A stretch of DNA of 64,000 nt from Candidatus Kouleothrix ribensis (GCA_016722075.1 JADKGW010000001.1:1240001-1304000); one strand, 5' to 3'; numbered from the stretch's first letter, positions 1-7,758 are shown. Translations and numbers: made by a program. Notes: generated by a model not told the origin, from the letters alone.

Positions 1-3
1 CGC

Positions 4-1329
4 CTATGCAATCGCCTGCCCGAGCGCCGCGTGGGCGGCCACTTCGGCGTCGTGTAGGGCATGGATCCGTTGCGCCAGCTGCGCGCGTAGCGCTGTGCAG
101 CCTGCCTCGGGTAGCGGAAAATGCTCACCGGCTGCCTGTGCCAGGCTGGTGATCTCGTGCTCGATCGCTTGCAGCTCGGCCGTAGCGTCACCGCTATGCA
201 GCAGTTCGGTTCGGCGTACGTGCAGCTGTTTGGTCGCGCGCATGGCCGCTACGTGATCGGGCAGTGCAGCATCAGCAAGCTCGCTCCAGCTGCGGCCGAG
301 TGCGGCATACTGCTGGCCAAGCGCAGCCAGCGCCGGCGCCTGCAGTACCGCAGCCGCTTCGGTGAGGAAGTCGGCAAAGAGCGGCCGGCACAGCCCTCCG
401 CCAGTGCCGTAGTGCTCAATATATCCATGGATCGCATTGAGTCCGCGCCACAGGTTTGCACCTGGCTGGAAGATCCGTTCCCAGCGGTCTTTCTCCTGCG
501 AGCCATACATACGCTCGGCCCATGTGCGCAATACTGCGAGCCGTGCGTTGTTAGGCGCCTGTGTCAGCGACGGCTCGATCAGACCCTGGTAGCAGCGCTG
601 TAGCCCACGCCGCACCAGCTCGGCGAGATCGATCTGGGGATCGGCTGGCGCAAGCGTTAGCAGGCGGTGGCGCTGCTTGACGATCCGTGCGCGCGCACGC
701 GCCAGATCGTCGAGCGTGATCACGATCGGCTGGTCGGCTAGATCGCCGATCAGCGCGGTGCCGGCGGCTGGATTGATGCTATACACCGTTATGATGTGGT
801 AGGCGCTACCGCTCCAGTCGCTCGGCAGTGCGCGATGGTGCAGCTTGGCCATATCGACCCATGCGATGCACGGGCCGTGCTGATCAAGCAGCTCGGTAAG
901 CTGCCGCGCTGCAGTCGAAGCACCACCGGTCTCCATCACAACCGGCTCGATCGCAAACCCGGCTAAGGCATCGCGTAGGTATGCGAGGTCGTCGTGCCAC
1001 TGGTGGCGGCCGGCCACGTAGAACGTGGCGATATCTTCGCGCTGGTAGTAGAACGAGAATACGCCGATGCCGATCCCGCCGGCGATGCCGAACAGCATTG
1101 CTTCGGAGAATGGCTCGCCAGTATGTGGGGCGCGGACGCCGGCATGCGCCAGCAGCACACGTAGCGCGGTTGTCGCCGCCACATTGCCTGGCATATGCCA
1201 GCGCGCACTGGAGTCGTGCGGGGTTGGCACAGCCGTGCGCAAGATATATCGGCGGGCGGCTGCGTAGCGCTCGCCGGTTTTGGCCATGCGGGCGCGGATC
1301 CGTTGCTTGAGATGCTTTTGTGCAGTCAT
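4..1329 (-). CDS. BtrH N-terminal domain / DUF4872-like protein
   Basis: A 441-residue cytosolic protein. Residues about 46-90 (MPGN near the start, then SEAMLFGIAGGIGIG) match the BtrH_N fold of the butirosin acyltransferase BtrH, which is related to C39-type papain folds. The C-terminal half resembles the DUF4872 partner domain. Residues 6-30 form a basic helix of the RMAKTGERYxAARR type seen at the start of several small regulatory and antitoxin-like proteins. I chose the ATG at 1329 because GAGGT lies just upstream on the minus strand; the longer frame to 1473 has no such site. No acyl-carrier protein or aminoglycoside gene is nearby, so an antibiotic role is not supported. Family assignment is good, substrate unknown. 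Confidence 0.78.
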   Translation of the reverse strand: MTAQKHLKQRIRARMAKTGERYAAARRYILRTAVPTPHDSSARWHMPGNVAATTALRVLLAHAGVRAPHTGEPFSEAMLFGIAGGIGIGVFSFYYQREDIATFYVAGRHQWHDDLAYLRDALAGFAIEPVVMETGGASTAARQLTELLDQHGPCIAWVDMAKLHHRALPSDWSGSAYHIITVYSINPAAGTALIGDLADQPIVITLDDLARARARIVKQRHRLLTLAPADPQIDLAELVRRGLQRCYQGLIEPSLTQAPNNARLAVLRTWAERMYGSQEKDRWERIFQPGANLWRGLNAIHGYIEHYGTGGGLCRPLFADFLTEAAAVLQAPALAALGQQYAALGRSWSELADAALPDHVAAMRATKQLHVRRTELLHSGDATAELQAIEHEITSLAQAAGEHFPLPEAGCTALRAQLAQRIHALHDAEVAAHAALGQAIA

Positions 1330-1559
1330 GGTGACCTCTTCGTTGCCAGGCAGCCAAGACCCCACGCGCCGCGACTCCCTGGTTGCGAAGATGCCAGCAC
1401 AACCTGTTGAACGCTCGAGGACAACCATCCCCTTTACCCTCGCATATGCCGGGCTGCGTGGGTGCCCGGTCAAAGGGTCTGGCGCGAGCAGCGCCGCTGG
1501 CCGCTATTATAGGACGGGCAGGTGGCTTGCGTCAAGCGCTGTGTTCTGGCGTACATGCC

Positions 1560-1637
1560 GGTTGCAACGTTGCTTCTCACCCTCCCTTGCTCCCCATGTG
1601 TGTGGGAGCGGGGGTGGGGTCGAAGGACGTTGCAACC
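1560..1637. repeat. MITE-like inverted-repeat element
   Basis: Perfect 11-bp terminal inverted repeats, GGTTGCAACGT at 1560-1570 and ACGTTGCAACC at 1627-1637, enclose a C-rich then G-rich core able to fold on itself. The core (CCCTCCCTTGCT, then GGGAGCGGGGG) resembles pieces of the element at 34991-35197. It fills most of the 369-bp gap between the BtrH-like gene and arsR. No transposase is inside. Confidence 0.55.
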
Positions 1638-1662
1638 ACCATGCGAGCTTGGTACCGCCTGC

Positions 1663-1691
1663 TTGACAGATTGGTAACTCTGATGTTACAG
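1663..1691 (+). promoter_or_regulatory. arsR promoter with overlapping inverted-repeat operator
   Basis: TTGACA (1663-1668), a 17-bp spacer and TTACAG (1686-1691) form a sigma-70-like promoter just before the arsR ATG at 1699. GTAAC (1674-1678) and GTTAC (1685-1689) make an inverted repeat inside the spacer and -10. A third half-site, GTTACCAA (1702-1709), mirrors TTGGTAAC at 1671-1678. Autorepression by the ArsR product is inferred. Confidence 0.6.
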
Positions 1692-1698
1692 TAGCCGC

Positions 1699-2028
1699 AT
1701 GGTTACCAAGGAAATACAGGCACAGCAGGTGTTGGATGCGCTTGGCGACCAGACGCGCCGCGATATTCTGGCGCTTCTGCGCAAGGCGGCGCTGCCGGTG
1801 GGCGAGATCGCCAAGGGCATGCCGATCAGCCGGCCAGCAGTGTCGAGGCATCTGCGCATTCTTGCGCAGGCCGGCCTGGTTGAGCATAGCTCGAGTGGAA
1901 CGCGTAATATCTTCCGGCTGCGGCCCGACGGTTTTAGCGTGGCGCAGGCGTATCTCGAATGTTTCTGGGACGAGGCGCTGGCCTGCTTTCGGCGCGCCGC
2001 TGAGGGCCATACTGAGGATGTGGGATGA
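1699..2028 (+). CDS. ArsR-family winged-helix regulator
   Basis: A 109-residue transcription regulator consisting almost entirely of the ArsR-type winged helix. The sequence runs LDALGDQTRRDILALL, then the recognition-helix region ISRPAVSRHLRILAQAGLV, then a beta-wing. The metal-binding CxC motif of classical ArsR/SmtB is absent, so it is more like the SRPBCC-partner ArsR proteins. The stop overlaps the next ATG by 4 nt (ATGA), giving translational coupling with the SRPBCC gene. This ArsR-AHSA1 pairing is common in actinobacteria and Chloroflexota. It probably represses its own operon through the GTAAC inverted repeats in its promoter. Confidence 0.88.
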   Translation: MVTKEIQAQQVLDALGDQTRRDILALLRKAALPVGEIAKGMPISRPAVSRHLRILAQAGLVEHSSSGTRNIFRLRPDGFSVAQAYLECFWDEALACFRRAAEGHTEDVG

Positions 2029-2489
2029 GCGCGCCGACTGACGCAATTCGAAAAACTATCGTCGTGCGCTGTAGCATGAGCACGGCTTTTCGCATCTGGA
2101 CTGAGCAGATCGACCTGTGGTGGCCGAAAGGCCACTCGCGCAGCGGCGACCCGCGCACGACCGTGCTGCTCGAGCAGTATGTTGGTGGCCGGCTGTACGA
2201 GCGCACGCCCAACGGCGTCGAGTACGTTTGGGGCGTTGTGCTGGTGTGGGAACCACCGCAGCGCTTCGCGTATCATTGGCACCTCGGCAGCGGCCCAGCC
2301 CAGCCTACTCGGGTCGACGTATCGTTTACGGCACTGGATAGTGCCCAGACGCGTGTCGAAGTGCTGCACCGCGGCCTCGAGCTGATCGGTGAGCGCTGGT
2401 GGCAGTCTAGCCCGCGTTTCGACGCAGCCTGGGAGCATGTGTTGCCGGCTTATCTGGCAGTCTGTGCCATTGCAATCGGAGCCGATTGA
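2025..2489 (+). CDS. SRPBCC (AHSA1-like) domain protein
   Basis: A 154-residue single-domain protein of the START/SRPBCC superfamily, AHSA1-like branch. It has the typical N-terminal strand followed by an AFRIWTEQIDLWWPKGHS helix-loop, the central WEPPQRFAYHW strand, and a C-terminal helix containing WxxxxPRFDAAWEHVLPAYL. These proteins form a hydrophobic ligand cavity; the ligand here cannot be predicted. It starts inside the arsR stop codon and is almost certainly co-transcribed with arsR. A second SRPBCC gene follows about 110 bp downstream with its own ribosome-binding site. Confidence 0.82.
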   Translation: MSAPTDAIRKTIVVRCSMSTAFRIWTEQIDLWWPKGHSRSGDPRTTVLLEQYVGGRLYERTPNGVEYVWGVVLVWEPPQRFAYHWHLGSGPAQPTRVDVSFTALDSAQTRVEVLHRGLELIGERWWQSSPRFDAAWEHVLPAYLAVCAIAIGAD

Positions 2490-2596
2490 AATGGGTAACC
2501 GCGCACAACGCACATGCTTCAGATCGGTGCTGGCCTGAAGGCATACACCAACTGGCTCGCGCAGCGACGCCGACACAATCAATCAGAGGAGCAGTA

Positions 2597-3022
2597 ATGA
2601 AAATCTTCAGCGCGGCCACCACGATCGCGGCCTCACCCGAGGCGATCTGGGCGATCTTGACCAACGCGGCGGGCTACCCCGAGTGGGATCCCGGTGTGGA
2701 ACGGATTGAGGGGCGGATCGGGCCGGGCGAGCGGATCACAGCCTACACCAAGCTGACCCCTGGCCGAGCCTTTCCAGCCACGGTCACGAACTTTGTGCCA
2801 GCACGCTCGATGACCTGGACAGGCGGGCTGCCGCTGGGGCTGTTCAAGGGCGAACGCACCTTCACGCTCTCGCCCCGCGCTGGCGGCGGCACCGAGTTTA
2901 CGCTGCGCGAAGTGTTTAGCGGCCCGCTGCTCGGGCTGTTCGGCCGCTCGCTGCCGAACCTGACTCCGGTATTCGAGCAGTTTGCGGCCGGGCTCAAGCG
3001 CCATGCCGAGCGTGGGGCTTAG
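2597..3022 (+). CDS. SRPBCC / polyketide-cyclase-like protein
   Basis: A 141-residue SRPBCC-fold protein. It opens with the family pattern in which an Ala-Ser-Pro-Glu-Ala-Ile-Trp helix follows the first strand, then has YPEWDPGVERIEGRIGPG (typical xxWNPxxxxxE motif). The C-terminal long helix ends KRHAERGA. GAGGAG (2586-2591) precedes the ATG at 2597; the longer in-frame start at 2486 lacks a good site and would overlap the previous gene. It is probably read with the arsR operon. Its stop overlaps by 4 nt the stop of the minus-strand MOSC remnant. Ligand unknown. Confidence 0.8.
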   Translation: MKIFSAATTIAASPEAIWAILTNAAGYPEWDPGVERIEGRIGPGERITAYTKLTPGRAFPATVTNFVPARSMTWTGGLPLGLFKGERTFTLSPRAGGGTEFTLREVFSGPLLGLFGRSLPNLTPVFEQFAAGLKRHAERGA

Positions 3023-3255
3023 CTCGCCAGCCACAGCGCGTCGCCACGCCGCAGCAGCCCACCCTGGAGCACGCGTGCATACACCCCGGCCACTGCGGGC
3101 AGCATCACGCCGGGGGCCAGCGTCACGCTCGGCACGGCGCTATGCTGGTCGATCGCGCGCAGGATGCCCACATCACGCGGCAGATCGTCCTGCGCCAGCG
3201 TCGTTACCACACAGCGTGGCGTGGGGTCGATCACTCGCAGCCGGCCACGTGTTGT
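3019..3255 (-). pseudogene. MOSC-domain C-terminal remnant
   Basis: The minus-strand frame encodes about 76 residues that look like the end of a YcbX-type MOSC protein: DPTPRCVVTTLAQ with the conserved Cys, then DLPRD..ILRAI, then GVYARVLQGGLLRRGD. The N-terminal two thirds are missing, and the sequence upstream (from about 3255) is the promoter and start of the divergent thioesterase gene. MOSC proteins handle sulfur carried on molybdenum cofactor or N-oxide substrates; this fragment cannot fold as a complete domain. I therefore read it as a decayed gene. The frame itself is intact to its stop, so the decay looks like truncation, not frameshift. Confidence 0.6.
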
Positions 3256-3266
3256 GCGCAGAGCTA

Positions 3267-3275
3267 TGGTATACT
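3267..3275 (+). promoter_or_regulatory. extended -10 promoter of thioesterase gene
   Basis: TGGTATACT gives a TG-N-TATACT extended -10 box about 65 bp before the ATG at 3340. No good -35 is visible. It lies just beyond the 5' limit of the MOSC remnant. Confidence 0.45.
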
Positions 3276-3339
3276 CTGCGGCGGCGTGGTGATCGCGCAC
3301 GCAGCGTGGGTGCGCGCCCCGGCCAGGAGCACGGCAGCC

Positions 3340-3723
3340 ATGGATCATCGCGTGAGCTACACGGTCTACTACGAAGATACCGACAGCCTCGGCGTGGTGT
3401 ACTACGCCAACTACCTCAAATACCTCGAGCGCGGTCGCACCGAATACCTCGGCGCACTCGGGCGCCCGGTGCAAGCCTGGAATGCGGCCGGCTACTACTT
3501 CGTGGTGTATAAGGTCACTATCCAGTTTCGCAAGCCGGCCGAGCTAGGCGACCGGGTCGAGATCGTCTCGACCTATCACCAGCAGTCGGCGGTGCGCGGG
3601 CTGTTTCGGCAGCGCATCGAGCGCGCCGGCGAGCTGCTGGTCGACGCGGATGTTGAGGTGGTGTGCCTCGATCGCCACCGCCAGGTGTGCGAATGGCCCG
3701 ATCTTGCGGCGCCGGCCACCTAG
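3340..3723 (+). CDS. YbgC-type acyl-CoA thioesterase (hot-dog fold)
   Basis: A 127-residue hot-dog fold thioesterase of the 4-hydroxybenzoyl-CoA thioesterase/YbgC group. The catalytic signature is clear: YYEDTDSLGVVYYANYLKYLE holds the active-site Asp in a DTDxxGVVYxxxY context. It then has the strand FVVYKVTIQFRKPAELGD and a C-terminal strand ending in CLDRHRQV. It should hydrolyse acyl-CoA esters, with unknown chain preference. AGGAG at 3324-3328 supports the ATG at 3340; the longer frame from 3142 runs through the promoter. The stop abuts the stop of the convergent SdpI-like gene. Confidence 0.87.
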   Translation: MDHRVSYTVYYEDTDSLGVVYYANYLKYLERGRTEYLGALGRPVQAWNAAGYYFVVYKVTIQFRKPAELGDRVEIVSTYHQQSAVRGLFRQRIERAGELLVDADVEVVCLDRHRQVCEWPDLAAPAT

Positions 3724-4050
3724 CTAGGCCGCGCGGGCGTAGCGCCGGGTCGCCACCAGGCCGGCGATCAGCGGGCCGAGGAACGCCGCAACATGGAGCA
3801 GCCACACCGCCAGGCTATCGTTGGGCGGCGGCGCATGCGGCACCAGCACGGCCACCGCCAGGTACACCGCACTGGCAAGCACCAGCGCACATCCACCAAA
3901 GCGATTAGCTCGATACCAGCGCTCATCGGTCGAGAGCGTATTCGGCGTGCGGACGCCATACACGCGGTTGCGCGGGATCAGCCCGACGATCAGCGGCAGC
4001 GATAGGATCGCGATCAGGATGGCCGGGATGCTAAATGGCTGGGCGAACAT
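3724..4050 (-). CDS. SdpI/YhfL-like membrane protein
   Basis: A 108-residue membrane protein with three hydrophobic segments (about 5-25, 48-68 and 83-102). The SdpI-family cytoplasmic motif lies between the first two: RNRVYGVRTPNTLSTDERWY plus RANRFGG. In Bacillus, SdpI is an immunity protein and signal transducer for the SDP toxin; most family members, as here, stand alone with unknown roles. I use the ATG at 4050, preceded by GAGGAA; the longer frame would need a TTG at 4062. Convergent with, and abutting, the thioesterase gene. Confidence 0.78.
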   Translation of the reverse strand: MFAQPFSIPAILIAILSLPLIVGLIPRNRVYGVRTPNTLSTDERWYRANRFGGCALVLASAVYLAVAVLVPHAPPPNDSLAVWLLHVAAFLGPLIAGLVATRRYARAA

Positions 4051-4152
4051 GGCATTCCTCAACTCTGCCGGTTACCGGCGCATTATAGCGCGACCAGCAG
4101 CGCCAAAGCAACAGCGCGCAGAGAGGCTGTACAGCCAGAAATAGAGGTATCT

Positions 4153-4746
4153 ATGCTTGATTGCCGTGCTGCCTTCGCGGCATTTCCAGTGCTCGAGACC
4201 GAGCGGCTGCGGTTGCGTGCCGTGACGCTGGGCGACGCGCCGGCGATCTTCCAGATCATGGGCGACCCGCAGGTGATCCGCTACTTTGGATGCTTGCCGA
4301 TGCCCACGCTCGAGGATGCACTGGAGCGGGCGCGCGGCTTCGCGGCCGATTTCCGCGATCAGGCCGGCATCCGCTGGGCGATCGTGCTGCGCAATAGCGG
4401 GCGTTTCGTGGGCACATGCGGCTACTGGCGGCTGATCAAAGCGCACTGGCGCGCCGAGATCGGTTATGAACTGGCGCCGGAATACTGGGGCCAGGGGATC
4501 ATGACCGAGGCGCTTACCCCGGTTTTGCGCTTTGGCTTCGGCGTGCTGGGCCTGCATAGCATCGAGGCCCAGATTCACCCGTCGAACATAGGCTCGCGGC
4601 GCGTGCTCGAAAAGCTGGGCTTCGTACAAGAGGGCTACTTCCACCAGAACTACTACGATCTGGTCGAGGCGCGCTTCACCGACACGGCGGTGTTCTCGCT
4701 GCTGGCAGCGGGGCCAAGCTCGCTGCACCAATCTCCTCACCGGTAG
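4153..4746 (+). CDS. GNAT acetyltransferase, RimJ/RimL-like
   Basis: A 197-residue GNAT N-acetyltransferase of the RimJ/RimL (Acetyltransf_3) type. It begins with the diagnostic ETERLRLRAVTLGDA, followed by FVGTCGYWRL, the acetyl-CoA pyrophosphate-binding part EIGYELAPEYWGQGIMTEA, and NIGSRRVLEKLGFVQEGYF near the C-terminus. These enzymes transfer acetyl from acetyl-CoA to protein N-termini, spermidine or antibiotics; the acceptor here is not predictable. It stands alone between the SdpI-like gene and the DMT transporter. No strong Shine-Dalgarno is visible before the ATG. Confidence 0.85.
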   Translation: MLDCRAAFAAFPVLETERLRLRAVTLGDAPAIFQIMGDPQVIRYFGCLPMPTLEDALERARGFAADFRDQAGIRWAIVLRNSGRFVGTCGYWRLIKAHWRAEIGYELAPEYWGQGIMTEALTPVLRFGFGVLGLHSIEAQIHPSNIGSRRVLEKLGFVQEGYFHQNYYDLVEARFTDTAVFSLLAAGPSSLHQSPHR

Positions 4747-4794
4747 GGCCAGGCACACCCCGGCGAGCTTAGCCTAGCCAGCTAAACGAAGCCT

Positions 4795-4823
4795 TTGACG
4801 TTGAGTCTCTAGCACGTTGTATA
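4795..4823 (+). promoter_or_regulatory. promoter of DMT transporter gene
   Basis: TTGACG (4795-4800), 17-bp spacer, TGTATA (4818-4823). It places transcription start about 60 nt before the ATG at 4889. Confidence 0.5.
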
Positions 4824-4888
4824 TCGTGCTCGTTTCTGCGACAATAGGCATCGTTCTGGGTAGACCTCCGATCTTCAAAGGGGTTGTG

Positions 4889-5854
4889 ATGACGACGAAA
4901 CAGGCCTGGGGTGGGTTCTGGCTACTCGCGCTGATCTGGGGATCATCATTTCTGTTTATTCGTATCGGTGTCGAGCAGCTGCCGCCGTTTCAGCTGGTGT
5001 TTATCCGCACCGGCATCGCCGCCGCCGGCTTGACGATAGTCGTGTACCTGCGCGGCAAGCGCCTGCCGACGGATTGGCGCAGCATTGGCGATCTGCTCTT
5101 CCTCGGCAGTGTGAATACGGTGCTGCCATTTGCGCTGATCACCTGGGGCGAAACGCGCATCGAGAGCGGCCTGGCCAGCGTGCTCCAGGGAACCGCCGCG
5201 CTCTTCACGTTGGTGATCGCGCATTTCACGTTTGCCGATGAGCGGATCACACCGCGTAAGCTGGCCGGCCTGCTGATCGGCTTCCTGGGTGTCGTCGTGC
5301 TTGCCAGCCGCAGCACGGCGGGCGAAATCGTGCAAAGCGGCGCGACGATGCATCTGCTGGGGCAGGTGGCGGTGATCCTGGCATCCTTGTGCTATGCGCT
5401 GGGCGGAACGTACGGGCGCAAGGCCATGCAGCACCGGCTCGATCCGGTTGTGGTGGCGGCGGGCAGCATGACCGTGGCGGCGATCGTGTCTGGCCTGATT
5501 GCGTATGGCGCACCGGCACTCGGCGGCGCCCCACCGATCAGCCTTGGCCAGCTGACGCCGACGGTGTTTGGTGCGGTGCTGGCCCTGGGGCTTGTGAATA
5601 CCTTCGGCGCCTACCTGATCTTCTATCCGCTGGTGTCGGTGCTGGGTGCATCCCGCACATCCATGGTGACGTACGTCATCCCGGTGGTTGGGCTGGGGCT
5701 GGGGGCGATCTTCCTGGGCGAGCTGGTGGATGTGCGCCTGGTGATCGGCGCCATGATGATTGTCGGCGGCATCGGGATCGTCAACCTTAACTTGCGATCG
5801 TTCTTCAGCTGGCCCAAAACGCCTGATCCAGCCGAGATCGTAGACGAGTCGTGA
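4889..5854 (+). CDS. EamA-family drug/metabolite transporter (DMT)
   Basis: A 321-residue inner-membrane protein with about ten hydrophobic segments and two EamA repeats. Repeat one starts WGGFWLLALIWGSSFLFIRIG and repeat two starts near LGQVAVILASLCYALGGTYGR. Each carries the conserved Pro/Glu-containing helix ends (WGETRIESGLASVLQ; VIPVVGLGLGAIFLGE). Members export amino acids, nucleosides or drugs by proton antiport; the substrate is not deducible. AAGGGG precedes the ATG at 4889; the frame extends upstream to 4817 but overlaps the promoter. No co-directional partner gene is close. Confidence 0.85.
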   Translation: MTTKQAWGGFWLLALIWGSSFLFIRIGVEQLPPFQLVFIRTGIAAAGLTIVVYLRGKRLPTDWRSIGDLLFLGSVNTVLPFALITWGETRIESGLASVLQGTAALFTLVIAHFTFADERITPRKLAGLLIGFLGVVVLASRSTAGEIVQSGATMHLLGQVAVILASLCYALGGTYGRKAMQHRLDPVVVAAGSMTVAAIVSGLIAYGAPALGGAPPISLGQLTPTVFGAVLALGLVNTFGAYLIFYPLVSVLGASRTSMVTYVIPVVGLGLGAIFLGELVDVRLVIGAMMIVGGIGIVNLNLRSFFSWPKTPDPAEIVDES

Positions 5855-6138
5855 TGCGGCCTGGCGTGCCAAGCTGGATTAGGAACACCGGGGTTTGATG
5901 CGCCACAGCCGATGAGGTTGTGCTGACTGCTGTGGCACAGCATGGCCAGGGCACTCATGGCCGTTGCACAGTCGCTTCTCAGGTGGGGTTTGGGGAGCGA
6001 AGCCTCCCCACATGATGCGCTCTGGCGGTTGTGCTGCGGCTTTGCCGCAGCACAACCGCCAGAAAAAAGTGTGTGCGAGGCTCTGTGCCCCCCGCGCCCC
6101 CCGACTTTGCCAGCGCCATGCCAGGAGACTCAGGTTAA
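5855..6138. other. non-coding gap with two hairpins
   Basis: No credible gene. It contains a G-rich hairpin near 5982-6010 (GGGGAG...CTCCCC) and a 17-bp perfect stem with a 3-nt loop at 6024-6060. Confidence 0.5.
6024..6060. repeat. 17-bp perfect hairpin
   Basis: Arms GGCGGTTGTGCTGCGGC (6024-6040) and its exact complement (6044-6060) with a TTT loop. An A-rich run follows on the plus strand, so it is not a canonical plus-strand terminator. It may be a REP-like element or serve as a terminator for the DMT gene, 170 bp away. Confidence 0.55.
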
Positions 6139-6167
6139 TTGACGAACATGATAAAGTATATTAAGAT
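6139..6167 (+). promoter_or_regulatory. promoter of oxygenase gene
   Basis: TTGACG (6139-6144), 17-bp AT-rich spacer, TAAGAT (6162-6167). It leaves a roughly 105-nt untranslated leader before the ATG at 6281. Confidence 0.5.
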
Positions 6168-6280
6168 TTGGCTTCGAGCGATCGATCTGCAGCGTTCGAC
6201 CGCAACAACGCGGCCATAGTGCGCGCTGTTCGTGGCACTGGTTGGGGCTGGTGCCGAGCGGTGCATACGGGAGGAATACC

Positions 6281-7309
6281 ATGGGAATCGCACGATGGAC
6301 GGCGCTACCGGTGCTCGATCTTGCGCGCCTGGAGGCCGGCCCGGCCGAAAAACAGGCCTTTCTGTCCGAGCTACGCGAAACTGCTCACGACCTGGGCTTC
6401 TTCTATGTGACGGGCCATGGCATCGATGACGACTTGATCCGCCAGGTGCTGATGCTGGCGCGGCGTTTCTTCCAGCTGCCCGAGGCCGACAAGCTGGCGA
6501 TCGAGATGATCAACTCGCCGCATTTCCGCGGCTACAACCGCCAGGGCATGGAGTACACGCGCGGGCAGCGCGACTGGCGCGAGCAGATCGATATTGGCGC
6601 CGAGCGACCGGCCCTGCCCAGGCAGGCCGGGCAGCCGGCATGGGCGCGGCTGCAGGGGCCTAATCAATGGCCGGCGGCGCTGCCCGAGCTGCGTGACGTG
6701 GTGCTGCGCTACCAGGCTGCGGTGACCGACCTGGCGATCCGGATCGTTCATGCGTTTTCGGCTGCGCTGGGCCAGCCAGAGACTGTGTTCGAGCAGATCT
6801 ATACCCCCGCGCCGAATCAGCTGCTCAAGCTCATCCGCTACCCTGGGCGCGACGCAACCGAAGGCGACCAGGGTGTAGGCGCGCATAAGGACGGCGGCTT
6901 TGTGACCGTGCTGCTCCAGGATGTGCAGGCCGGGCTACAGGTACACTACGAGGATACGTGGATCGCTGCGCCGCCCATCCCCGGCACATTCGTGATCAAC
7001 ATCGGCGAAGTGCTCGAGCTGGCCTCGAATGGCTACCTGCGCGCAAATGTCCACCGGGTGGTCACACCTCCGGCCGGCACCGATCGGCTCTCGGTAGCAT
7101 TCTTCTTTGGCGCGCGGCTCGACGCCACAGTGCCGCTGCTTGCGTTGCCGGCCGAGCTGTCTGCCGGCGTGCGCGGCCCGACTCAGGATCCGCTCAACCC
7201 GCTGTTCCGCGAGGTCGGCAAAAACCACCTCAAGAGCCGCCTGCGCTCGCATCCCGATGTGGCGCAGCGCCATCACGCCGATCTGCTCGAGGCGGATGCC
7301 GGGGTGTAG
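6281..7309 (+). CDS. 2-oxoglutarate/Fe(II) oxygenase, isopenicillin-N-synthase family
   Basis: A 342-residue non-heme iron oxygenase. The N-terminal DIOX_N part contains LRETAHDLGFFYVTGHGI (about 31-48). The 2OG-FeII_Oxy domain provides the iron triad: His202 and Asp204 in GAHKDGGFVTVLL, and His258 in RANVHRVV. The 2OG-binding Arg269-x-Ser271 is in RLSVAFFF. Family members hydroxylate or desaturate small molecules; the substrate cannot be read from sequence. GAGGAA at 6271-6276 supports the ATG at 6281. It is a single-gene unit with its own promoter, convergent with the DUF6157 gene. Confidence 0.86.
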   Translation: MGIARWTALPVLDLARLEAGPAEKQAFLSELRETAHDLGFFYVTGHGIDDDLIRQVLMLARRFFQLPEADKLAIEMINSPHFRGYNRQGMEYTRGQRDWREQIDIGAERPALPRQAGQPAWARLQGPNQWPAALPELRDVVLRYQAAVTDLAIRIVHAFSAALGQPETVFEQIYTPAPNQLLKLIRYPGRDATEGDQGVGAHKDGGFVTVLLQDVQAGLQVHYEDTWIAAPPIPGTFVINIGEVLELASNGYLRANVHRVVTPPAGTDRLSVAFFFGARLDATVPLLALPAELSAGVRGPTQDPLNPLFREVGKNHLKSRLRSHPDVAQRHHADLLEADAGV

Positions 7310-7353
7310 CTCGCCGCCATGGGCTGTAGGTGCAGTTTACCGGGTGTGCGTTG

Positions 7354-7758
7354 CTATCTCGAGCTTCTCATGGCTTTCAGATGCGTAAGGCTGCTGTCGC
7401 GCTTGAATCGGGCGTAGTCTTCCGATTCACATGCATACAGTGCAACTCTTGATGCATCGTCAAAATGGATGCCCCACCCATACAGCTTTCCCAAAGGTGA
7501 CGAGCGCAGACATGGCTGGCCTTTCGAAAAGAACGCTGCGCGCTTGTCGTCTCGTTCCGATGCGTCGATGCCATTCCTTGCTGCATAGATCGCAAACAAG
7601 ACCTCATCAGAGGTGTACTGATACGGGTTGGCCTGGATCAGCTCATACTGCATGCTGGCGACGGTTTTTGCTTGCTTTTCCGGCGGAATCGTGCCAACAT
7701 CGGCTTTGCAGTCGTCTGCGATTTCGATAAAGGTGTTGGTATAGTTTGTCGTGTGCAT
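7354..7758 (-). CDS. DUF6157 family protein
   Basis: A 134-residue soluble protein matching the DUF6157 pattern over its whole length. It has MHTTNYTNTFIEIADDC at the start, YTSDEVLFAIYAARN in the middle, FFSKGQPCLRSSPLGKLYGW, and a C-terminal LTHLKAMRSSR. The function of the family is unknown. GGAGGT directly upstream of the ATG at 7758 fixes the start; the four extra residues to 7770 would use a GTG inside that ribosome-binding site. Base composition is visibly more AT-rich than the flanking oxygenase gene. Confidence 0.82.
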   Translation of the reverse strand: MHTTNYTNTFIEIADDCKADVGTIPPEKQAKTVASMQYELIQANPYQYTSDEVLFAIYAARNGIDASERDDKRAAFFSKGQPCLRSSPLGKLYGWGIHFDDASRVALYACESEDYARFKRDSSLTHLKAMRSSR

